DNA of 36,618 bases from Pantoea rwandensis. GTDB lineage: Bacteria; Pseudomonadota; Gammaproteobacteria; Enterobacterales; Enterobacteriaceae. Numbering within the stretch: position 1 is the first letter of the stretch; every line of letters begins with the position of its first letter. The notes under the pieces are model-generated. The model searched no databases. It saw only the letters and a program-made list of their open reading frames with translations, and was not told the origin of the DNA. Where the stretch lies: NCBI RefSeq assembly GCF_002095475.1, contig NZ_MLFR01000045.1:1-36618 (forward strand), in the 5' to 3' direction. Positions 7,261 through 14,694 of the stretch are shown here, one piece after another. The position numbers and the translations under genes were made by a program.

Positions 7261-7842
7261 TCAGCAAAACAAATGACGGCTGAGAATGCCGTTAATGCGT
7301 GTCAGTTCCAGCTGATCCACATTTTTGTCACCGAACGCGCGACAGGCCACTCCGTCCACCAGCATCAATAAAAACTGAATACGATGACTTCGCTGTTGTG
7401 GGCTGGAAGCGGGTATGTGTTGCTGAAACAGCGCATCCAATTCTGCAACCAATAATTGTTCTTCATGCGCCAGTATCTCGCGCACTGCAGCATTTCGTGA
7501 TGCTTCAGAATACATTTCCAGCAATAAACAGCGGTCCTGATACGACCAGCCTTGCCAAAAATCCGATTCCGCATTGATAATGTTTTCAGTGCTGCTTTGC
7601 AGGGGTAAATTATTTTGTAGAAACACCCGCCAACTCACAGCAATACTTTTTATCGTTTCACTGACGATCAATTCTTTACTACTAAAATAGCGATATATCT
7701 GCCCTGCTCCTAACCCCGACTCACGACTTATATCGGCCATACTTGCACCATGGAAACCAGAACGGCTAAAACAATTCTTAGCTGCTGAAATGATCAACTG
7801 CTGCCGCTGCTGTAGAAATTCATCATTGCCTAATTTGCTCAA
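7261..7842 (-). CDS. TetR-family regulator (second of a convergent pair)
   Basis: A TetR protein with helix-turn-helix region SGFHGASMADISRESGLGAG followed by QIYRYFSSKELI, and a C-terminal domain with LLLEMYSEASRNAAVRE and LLMLVDGVACRAF that parallels the neighbour at 6696. The frame is open to an ATG at 7947 (228 residues), but the extra 35 residues are unlike TetR N-termini. I choose TTG at 7842 because AGGAG (complement of 7850-7854) sits seven bases before it, giving 193 residues, normal for the family. The start choice is moderately certain. It lies downstream of the RND efflux operon on the same strand, separated by REP-like repeats, and is a candidate efflux regulator. Confidence 0.82.
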   Translation of the reverse strand: MSKLGNDEFLQQRQQLIISAAKNCFSRSGFHGASMADISRESGLGAGQIYRYFSSKELIVSETIKSIAVSWRVFLQNNLPLQSSTENIINAESDFWQGWSYQDRCLLLEMYSEASRNAAVREILAHEEQLLVAELDALFQQHIPASSPQQRSHRIQFLLMLVDGVACRAFGDKNVDQLELTRINGILSRHLFC

Positions 7843-8033
7843 ATTATCGCTCCTAAAAAGACTGCGGTACGACACGTTATATTTAATTATAGGTGTAGAG
7901 TACGTGAGGTGAGTACGCGATGGAATATTAGTCACAAATTCTGACACATATTATCGACATTGCCGACCAGGTGAATGCGCTCATTCTGGCCGCCATCAAT
8001 GACGTAATACCGTTCACTTAAGCCAATCAGTGC

Positions 8034-8156
8034 GTATTTAACCCGGTACGCATCAATGCGCACCCTACGAAAACCGCGCTGAACCTCGTAGGGGCGCCAT
8101 TTATGGCGCCCAAAACAGTGCGCTGAATCTTACAGGGGCGCCATTTATGCGTATCG
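8034..8156. repeat. Cluster of three REP-like palindromes
   Basis: Three units lie between the TetR gene and the outer-membrane-factor gene. Unit 1 (8034-8068) is the inverted form of the 28-62 element and ends in CTAC. Unit 2 (8088-8111) reads GTAG then arms GGGCGCCAT and ATGGCGCCC around TT. Unit 3 (8135-8156) joins a left GGGCGCCAT arm to a right ATGCGTAT arm, so it looks like a hybrid of the two subtypes and cannot fold as well. These may also help transcription end after the efflux operon, though none has a T run. Nothing else is seen in 7948-8173. Confidence 0.7.
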
Positions 8157-8173
8157 GCGTGCGCAGCTTGAAC

Positions 8174-9598
8174 TTACAGTTTCAGCTCAGACTCTTTCAA
8201 CGCCGTACCGCCACCCATCACTTTGTAGAACGTATTGAGATTTTGGTAGTAAGCCTGCTCAACGCTCACCAAACTGGTACGCGCGGTGTAAAGCGTACGC
8301 TGGGCGGTTAACGCATTCAGATAGGTATCGACACCGTTCTGATAACGCAGATCCGCCAGGTGGTAATACGTCTGCGAAGCAGCAACATTATTACGCTGGC
8401 TGGTCAGCTGATCGTTGATGGTGCCACGGCGAGCCAATGCATCCGCTACTTCCTGGAAGGCCGTTTGCACCGCCTTCTCATACGCCGCCACGTAATACTC
8501 TTTCTGCGCTTTGGTGTAGTTAAGGTAGGAAACGTTATAGCCGCCTTTGAAGATCGGCAGTGAAATGCTCGGAGCAAATGACCAAATCCCCGCACCGTTC
8601 TTGAACAGCGATGACAAATCAGCACTGCCGACACCACCGCTGGCAGTGAGTGAAATGCTGGGGAAAAAGTTGGCCCGCGCCGCGCCGATATTGGCATTCG
8701 CCGCTTTCAGATTGTGTTCAGCCTGCAACACGTCCGGCCGATTATTCAGCGCGTCCGATGACACTCCAGCAGGCACGGTGCGCAACGCATTGCCGATCGA
8801 CTCGATACTCTGCGGCAGCAGATTCTCAGGCACGCTTTTCCCTACCACTAAATCAAGTGCGTTCTTGTCCTGCGCCACGCTGGTGGTATAGCTCGCCACG
8901 TCCGCCTGCGCAGATTGATAGGTGGTCTCGGCTGAAGCGACATCCACCATCGAATCCACCCCGTTTTGCAGACGCTTGCGCGTGACCTCCAGCGACTGAC
9001 GTGCACTCTCGGCGGTCTCTTTGGCAATCGCCAGATTGCTGCGATCAGCGGCTAACTGTAACCAATAATCTACGGTGTTATACAGCACCGTCAGGCGCGT
9101 GCTGCGTGCACCCTCCAGTGTGCCGAGATAAGTCTCATACTCTTGTCGTGTAAGACTTTGGTTTTTGCCAAACAGATCCAACTCATAGGAGCTGACGCTC
9201 CCTTCCGCTGAGTAAGTGTTGCTGATCGCGGTTTGATTACCCTCCCCAGTCAGCGCACGAGAGCGAGTACCGCTCACGCCTGCACTGAGCGTAGGAAATA
9301 GATCGGCTCGCTGTTCACCAAATTGCGCATGCGCGGATTTCACACTTGCCACCGCCTCACGCAGATCGCGGCTGCTGTCCAGCGCCATCGCCACCACCTG
9401 GCGCAAGTGAGTATCGAGCACATAATCTTGCCAACCGATGTCGCGATAATTACCTGGCGTCCCCTGCAATCCGCGATAGGCATCACCGGTAGGAGCGGTA
9501 GTATTCACCGCATCTTTCGGACGATCATAGTGCGGATCAAGGGAAACACAGCCCGCAAGGAAGCACGGTAACAACACCATTAGAAGTTTTGCAGACAT
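8174..9598 (-). CDS. Outer-membrane factor of RND efflux system (OprM/AdeK-type)
   Basis: A 474-residue TolC-like channel lipoprotein that forms the outer-membrane exit duct for the RND pump encoded upstream. The signal peptide ends in lipobox LAGC with Cys17 followed by Val, fitting an outer-membrane lipoprotein. Two outer-membrane efflux repeats are visible, each with long helices (AKETAESARQSLEVTRKRLQ; TINDQLTSQRNNVAASQTYY) and beta segments (LFPTLSAGVSGTRS; FFPSISLTASGGVG). The conserved ELDLFGK and NRPDVLQAEHNL motifs are typical of the NodT/OprM family. It starts one base after the pump stop, with GGAGGA in the pump's last codons as ribosome site, so it is the third gene of the operon. 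Confidence 0.93.
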   Translation of the reverse strand: MSAKLLMVLLPCFLAGCVSLDPHYDRPKDAVNTTAPTGDAYRGLQGTPGNYRDIGWQDYVLDTHLRQVVAMALDSSRDLREAVASVKSAHAQFGEQRADLFPTLSAGVSGTRSRALTGEGNQTAISNTYSAEGSVSSYELDLFGKNQSLTRQEYETYLGTLEGARSTRLTVLYNTVDYWLQLAADRSNLAIAKETAESARQSLEVTRKRLQNGVDSMVDVASAETTYQSAQADVASYTTSVAQDKNALDLVVGKSVPENLLPQSIESIGNALRTVPAGVSSDALNNRPDVLQAEHNLKAANANIGAARANFFPSISLTASGGVGSADLSSLFKNGAGIWSFAPSISLPIFKGGYNVSYLNYTKAQKEYYVAAYEKAVQTAFQEVADALARRGTINDQLTSQRNNVAASQTYYHLADLRYQNGVDTYLNALTAQRTLYTARTSLVSVEQAYYQNLNTFYKVMGGGTALKESELKL

Positions 9599-9599
9599 A

Positions 9600-12500
9600 T
9601 TATTCCTCCGCCTTTACAGCAGATTCAGTTGACTGTGCATCGTCATGCGGAATCGCCGGGAACACGCGACGGACCAGAACAAAGAACAGCGGGACAAAGA
9701 AGATGGCCAGCAAGGTCGCGGTCAAGGTGCCGCCGATAATGCCGGTGCCGATAGCGATACGGCTGTTGGCCCCCGCGCCGGTGGAGATAGCAAGCGGAAG
9801 CACCCCCGCGGTAAACGCCAACGAGGTCATGATGATAGGACGCAGGCGCATGGTCGCCGCATGGATCGCCGCTTTCACCAGGTTCTCGCCTTTACGGTAA
9901 TTCTCCTCGGCAAACTCGACGATCAGAATGGCGTTCTTGGCCGACAGCCCGATAATGGTCAACAGCGCCACTTGGAAATAAACGTCGTTTTCTAGCCCAC
10001 GCAGAGTGATAGCCAGTAGCGAGCCAATCACGCCCAGAGGCACCACCATCATCACCGAGAACGGCACTGACCAACTCTCATACAAGGCAGCCAGACACAG
10101 GAACACCACGATCAGTGAGATGCCATACAGCGACATTGCCTGGTTGCCGGAAAGACGTTCCTGATAGGAGAGCCCACTCCACGCAAAAGTGGTGCCAGCA
10201 GGCAGTTTTGCCGCCAGTTTTTCCATCGCGGTGATCGCATCTCCCGAACTCTTGCCGGAGGCGGCGGAGCCTTCAATCTCATAAGAAGCCAGACCGTTAT
10301 AGCGTGACAGCACATCTGGCCCGTACGCCCATTGCGATGAGGCAAACGACGAGAACGGCACCATGGTGGTATTACTGCTGCTATCGGTGCCGCGCACATA
10401 CCATTGGTCGATATCTTCCGGCTTGCTGCGGAACTGCTGGTCGCCCTGGATATAGACTTTCTTCACGCGACCGCGATCGGTGAAGTCATTGACGTAACTC
10501 CCCCCTATCGCTGCGCTCAACGTGTCATTGATGTCGCTGATGGTCAGGCCCAGCGACTGCGCTTTGGCATCATCGATATTCACATCCAGCTGTGGCAGGT
10601 CCGGTAGCGAGTTGGCACGCACCGCGCTCAACACCGGATCTTGATTAGCTTCGGCAATCAGCTGATTACGCATCTTCAGTAGTTGATCGCGATCGGTGGC
10701 TCCCCGTCCCTGAAGTTCAAAGGTGAAACCATTTGACTGGCCCAGTCCGGAAACTGCCGGAGGTGACAGCACAAAGATCTGCGCATCACGAATGCTAGAA
10801 AGCGCCGCCATCGCGCGGCCAGCGATCGCATCGGCGCTGTTTTCACTGCCTTTGCGCTCGCTCCAGTTTTTCAGTGCGATGAATCCAATACCGGCGTTCT
10901 GGCCACTCCCTGCGAAACTAAAGCCGTTAACCAGCATGCTAACGTTTACGTTGTCTTTCTCTTTGGTCGCAAAGTACTGCTGAACCTGGCGACGGACTTC
11001 ACTGGTACGGTTTTCGGTGGCACCCGGTGCCAGCTGATACTGCACCATGATATAGCCCTGGTCTTCAGTCGGCAGGAAGCCGGTTGGCAGGCGCATATAG
11101 AGCACTGCACAGCCAATCAATAACACCCCGTACAGCAGCAGATAGCGCACCGAACTGTGCACCACATGGCCGACACCGTTTTGATAACGCGCCTGCACTT
11201 TTTCATAACTGCGGTTGAACCAACCAAAGAAACCCTTTGTGCCGCTTTCATGATTGTGCGGTTTGAGTAATGTGGCACACAGTGCGGGCGTCAGCGTCAG
11301 CGCCACAATCACCGACAGCACCATCGACGACACAATAGTGATAGAGAACTGACGATAAATCACACCAGTAGAACCGCTGAAGAAGGTCATCGGCAGGAAC
11401 ACCGCGGACAGCACCAAGGCGATCCCAATCAGCGCGCCCGTGATCTCCTTCATGGATTTCTCGGTGGCCTGACGCGGGGGTAATCCCTCTTCACGCATTA
11501 CGCGCTCGACGTTTTCCACCACCACAATCGCATCATCGACCAACAAACCGATGGCAAGCACCATGCCGAACATGGTTAAGGTGTTGATTGAGTACCCAAA
11601 TACCGACAGCACGCCAAAGGTGCCGAGTAATACGACAGGTACCGCAATGGCCGGGATGAGTGTGGTACGGATGTTCTGCAGGAACACAAACATCACGATA
11701 ACCACCAAGATCACCGCTTCAATCAGCGTTTTTACCACCTCTTCAATCGAGATCTTTACGAAATCGGTACTGTCGAGCGGATAAGCGATCTCATAGCCCG
11801 CGGGCATGCTGCTGCGGAATTCATTGATGGTGGATTTCACCTGCTCGGCGGTCGACAGTGCGTTAGCACCGGACGCCAGCTGTACCGCGATACCCGATGC
11901 TGGATGACCGTTTGCCAGTACGTTGGCGCTGTAATCTTCGTCACCCATTTCTACGCGAGCGACATCACTCAGGCGAACCACTGATCCGTCGGTCTGGCTT
12001 TTCAACACGATATTACGGAACTGTTCTGGGGTTTGCAGACGCGAGCGCGAACGCACTGTCGCCACCAGTTGCTGCTCTTTACTGGCCGGTTGCGCACCTA
12101 ACTGCCCTGAAGAAACCTGGGTGTTTTGGCTCTCAAGCGCGGTGGTGACATCGGAAGGCATTAATGAATAGGAAGCCAGTTTGCTGGGATCCAACCAGAT
12201 ACGCATGGCATATTCGGCACCAAACACCTGCACACTCCCAACGCCCGGTACACGCGCCAAGGTATCTTCCATGTTACTGACCATATAGTCGGCAACATCG
12301 GCAGAAGTGCTTTTATTGGTTTTATCGTACAGCGCGAGGATCAGCAGAAAGTCGCTCTGCGCCTTCTCCACGGTAACACCCTGCGTTGTTACAGCTGTGG
12401 GCAGGCGGCTTTCGGCCTGCTGCACCTTATTCTGCACCTGCACCTGCGCGATATCGGGATCGGTGCCCTGCTCAAAGGTCACAGAGATTTTCACCTGACC

Positions 12501-12761
12501 GGTGGAAGCGGTGCTGGTGGAGCTGAAATAGAGTAAGCCATCCAGTCCAGTGAGCTGCTGCTCAATCACCTGGGTCACACTACTCTCCAGCGTTTCCGCC
12601 GAAGCACCGGTGTAAGTCGCCTGAATGCTGATCTGTGGCGGCGCCACATCCGGATATTGTGCTATCGGTAAGCTGTTAATGCTGAGGATGCCAAACATCA
12701 TAATGCAGATGGCGATCACCCAGGCAAAAACCGGACGGCGGATAAAGAACTGAGCCAACAT
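9600..12761 (-). CDS. RND multidrug efflux pump, HAE1 family (AcrB/AdeB-like)
   Basis: A 1053-residue inner-membrane proton/drug antiporter. It has the AcrB layout: first transmembrane helix at the N-terminus (FFIRRPVFAWVIAICIMMFG), two large periplasmic loops and twelve transmembrane helices. The proton-relay aspartates are in IGLLVDDAIVVVENVERVM (about residue 407), and the relay lysine is in GLSAKNAILIVEFAEE (about 940). It resembles AdeB and Eef-type pumps more than the E. coli AcrB main pump, judging by its own linked outer-membrane factor and segments such as SQNTQVSSGQLGAQP. The substrate range cannot be read from sequence. It begins one base after the adaptor stop and ends one base before the channel gene. 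The frame is intact over 3.2 kb. Confidence 0.95.
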   Translation of the reverse strand: MLAQFFIRRPVFAWVIAICIMMFGILSINSLPIAQYPDVAPPQISIQATYTGASAETLESSVTQVIEQQLTGLDGLLYFSSTSTASTGQVKISVTFEQGTDPDIAQVQVQNKVQQAESRLPTAVTTQGVTVEKAQSDFLLILALYDKTNKSTSADVADYMVSNMEDTLARVPGVGSVQVFGAEYAMRIWLDPSKLASYSLMPSDVTTALESQNTQVSSGQLGAQPASKEQQLVATVRSRSRLQTPEQFRNIVLKSQTDGSVVRLSDVARVEMGDEDYSANVLANGHPASGIAVQLASGANALSTAEQVKSTINEFRSSMPAGYEIAYPLDSTDFVKISIEEVVKTLIEAVILVVIVMFVFLQNIRTTLIPAIAVPVVLLGTFGVLSVFGYSINTLTMFGMVLAIGLLVDDAIVVVENVERVMREEGLPPRQATEKSMKEITGALIGIALVLSAVFLPMTFFSGSTGVIYRQFSITIVSSMVLSVIVALTLTPALCATLLKPHNHESGTKGFFGWFNRSYEKVQARYQNGVGHVVHSSVRYLLLYGVLLIGCAVLYMRLPTGFLPTEDQGYIMVQYQLAPGATENRTSEVRRQVQQYFATKEKDNVNVSMLVNGFSFAGSGQNAGIGFIALKNWSERKGSENSADAIAGRAMAALSSIRDAQIFVLSPPAVSGLGQSNGFTFELQGRGATDRDQLLKMRNQLIAEANQDPVLSAVRANSLPDLPQLDVNIDDAKAQSLGLTISDINDTLSAAIGGSYVNDFTDRGRVKKVYIQGDQQFRSKPEDIDQWYVRGTDSSSNTTMVPFSSFASSQWAYGPDVLSRYNGLASYEIEGSAASGKSSGDAITAMEKLAAKLPAGTTFAWSGLSYQERLSGNQAMSLYGISLIVVFLCLAALYESWSVPFSVMMVVPLGVIGSLLAITLRGLENDVYFQVALLTIIGLSAKNAILIVEFAEENYRKGENLVKAAIHAATMRLRPIIMTSLAFTAGVLPLAISTGAGANSRIAIGTGIIGGTLTATLLAIFFVPLFFVLVRRVFPAIPHDDAQSTESAVKAEE

Positions 12762-12762
12762 A

Positions 12763-13911
12763 TCAGTTGCCCTCGCTGGTCGCGGCTTTATCGTTTGGCG
12801 TCACTTCGACGGCTTTTACGCTCATCCCCGCCTGCACTTTCCCGGTGCCTTCAACGATCAGTTTGTCGCCGCTGTTGAGCCCAGAGGTAATCAGCCATTT
12901 GTTGCCAATCACACGATCGGCCACCACTTCACGGCTCACCACTTTGTTCTCTTTATCGACCACCAGCGCCGTGGCGTTGCCTTTGGCGTCACGGGTAATG
13001 CCCTGCTGCGGTGCCAGAATCGCATCCGTTTTCACGCCGTTGGTCACGTTCGCACGCACATACATGCCAGGCAGCAGTTCGTGTTGTGGATTAGGGAACA
13101 CGGCGCGCAGGGTGACCGTACCGGTTGCCTCATCCACCGACACTTCGGTCAGCTCCAGTTTGCCTGGATGGTCATAAGCGCTGCCATCCTCCAGTTTCAC
13201 CGTCACTGGCACCACATCCGTACTCTGCTGCAACGAGGCCTGCTGCCGTTTCAGTTTCAGCAGTTGCACGCTGGATTGGGTGAGATCGACATAGATAGGA
13301 TCAAGTGCGCGAATGGTTGCCAGCGCCGTGGTTTGGCTGGCGGTCACCAGCGCACCCGGTGTCACCGATGAAATACCGATACGGCCGCTGATCGGCGCCT
13401 TGATTTGGGTGTAATTAAGGTTGATACGTGCGCTTTCAACAGCAGCACGATATTGATCCACTGACGCGACATTCTGTTGATAGGTTGCCAGCGCGTCATC
13501 CGCATCCTGGCGCGACACGCCGTTTTCTTTAACCAGAGCCGCATAACGCTCGGCTTTCAATTTGCTGCTTTTAACCAGTGCCTGCGCGTTTTTCAGCTGT
13601 GCCAAAGCTTGGTCGTAACTCGCCTGATAGCTGGCGGGGTCGATCTGATACAACACTTGCCCCGCTTTGACCTCATCCCCTTCGGTAAACAGGCGTTTCA
13701 GAATGATACCTTCCACCTGTGGCCGCACTTCTGAAGTCATGCTGCCGGTGACACGCCCGGCCAGCTGGCTATCCAGCGTCACCGCTTCGCTCTGCAATGT
13801 TTTTACGCCGACTTCGGTGGTCATGTTTGCGGCTTGTTGATTGCTGTTTTGATCGCAAGCGGCGACTAACATCACCAGCCCGGCGATGACACTGCGCTGA
13901 AAATTCTTCAT
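12763..13911 (-). CDS. RND efflux periplasmic adaptor lipoprotein (AcrA-like)
   Basis: The membrane-fusion subunit that links the RND pump to the outer-membrane channel. The signal peptide ends in LVAAC with Cys19 followed by Asp20; Asp at +2 is the inner-membrane retention signal of enterobacterial lipoproteins, as in AcrA. The 382 residues show the lipoyl half-motifs (VRPQVEGIILKRLFTEGDEV and IKAPISGRIGISSVTPGALV), a helical hairpin (YDQALAQLKNAQALVKSSKL) and a beta-barrel domain (AVFPNPQHELLPGMYVRANV). It is the first gene of the operon. A TGAACGTTCA palindrome lies 15-24 bases before its start and may be the operator. Confidence 0.94.
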   Translation of the reverse strand: MKNFQRSVIAGLVMLVAACDQNSNQQAANMTTEVGVKTLQSEAVTLDSQLAGRVTGSMTSEVRPQVEGIILKRLFTEGDEVKAGQVLYQIDPASYQASYDQALAQLKNAQALVKSSKLKAERYAALVKENGVSRQDADDALATYQQNVASVDQYRAAVESARINLNYTQIKAPISGRIGISSVTPGALVTASQTTALATIRALDPIYVDLTQSSVQLLKLKRQQASLQQSTDVVPVTVKLEDGSAYDHPGKLELTEVSVDEATGTVTLRAVFPNPQHELLPGMYVRANVTNGVKTDAILAPQQGITRDAKGNATALVVDKENKVVSREVVADRVIGNKWLITSGLNSGDKLIVEGTGKVQAGMSVKAVEVTPNDKAATSEGN

Positions 13912-13925
13912 GAATTACCCTGTAG

Positions 13926-13935
13926 TGAACGTTCA
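13926..13935. promoter_or_regulatory. Possible TetR-type operator before the efflux operon
   Basis: TGAACGTTCA is a perfect 10-bp palindrome just upstream of the adaptor start codon, a position at which a repressor could block the operon. GAACGTTC-type cores occur in TetR-family operators, and two TetR genes lie beyond the other end of the operon. No clear sigma-70 promoter could be aligned with it. Confidence 0.35.
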
Positions 13936-14571
13936 TTCTCAGCACGTAGTCTAACAAATCAGTTTCCTTTCGACTGTCAGGAAACCGAAAAGAGCCACAC
14001 TGTGCCTTAGCTTATCGTGCGGCACTTTGGAGAAATGCGAGGATCTGAAAAGTGCATTACGCACCTTTTGGAAACATGAATATAATTTGATTTCAGAATG
14101 AAAGATCATCATGTGACAACCAAACAACATATAGATAGTGTCAGTAAACTATTTTCCGAACTTTTATGGTGTTATTTGTGTTAAAGCATATACATGCTCT
14201 AATCTGCTTTATGAAAACTTCAGGAAATCAACCTTTCAAAAAATAACCTTTCGGTAAAGTCACTCGGGACATCATTGCTATTAAATATCATCACCTGACA
14301 ATTTAATGGCTTAACAACAGCCATACGCAAAACGTCTAATTCCCTCATATTAAAAATTTATTTTTCACATCAAAATAAATTCACAAATAAAATAGACCTC
14401 CTCACACGCCGCTATATTCAGGGGGTCCGCTATTTGTCAGACTAAAGATGACAATTTAAATAGTCTCGTTAGGGTTCTGTAAGAAAAGTGTTTAGGAAGT
14501 TTCTTATCTTCACACAGGCCAGCAAATAATATAAAAACGTTAAAAGATATGTAAATTCGACAAATAACTAA

Positions 14572-14611
14572 GAGCCTTCAATTCATCTGAATTAAGTGCT
14601 CTCGGCTTTTT
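14572..14611 (+). terminator. Terminator-like hairpin in the leader region of vgrG
   Basis: GAGC (14572-14575) pairs with GCTC (14598-14601) over an inner AATTCA/TGAATT stem, with two mismatches; an alternative outer pairing is AGAGCC (14571-14576) with GGCTTT (14604-14609). Five T residues follow (14607-14611). Upstream, TTCACA and TATAAA boxes exist with non-ideal 15-base spacing. Because the neighbouring genes diverge, a plus-strand terminator here would act on the vgrG leader or end a small RNA. The rest of 13936-14571 is visibly AT-rich, holds short inverted repeats (TAAGAAA 14480-14486 with TTTCTTA 14500-14506) and no gene that I can see. Confidence 0.45.
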
Positions 14612-14694
14612 ATTGCCAATTTATTTCAGGATGCAAAATAGAAGATTTTGCGGTCCGTGCGGTAGCCATGCCGGAATAAAAAGAAAGGGTAATT

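Noticed and set aside
14025..14045. Sigma-54 promoter (GGCAC ... ATGC) upstream of the T6SS
   Set aside because: The GG and GC elements are 14 bases apart instead of 10.
14220..14270. Minus-strand terminator near the T-rich tract between the divergent operons
   Set aside because: The stem is only about four pairs and no minus-strand gene ends there.
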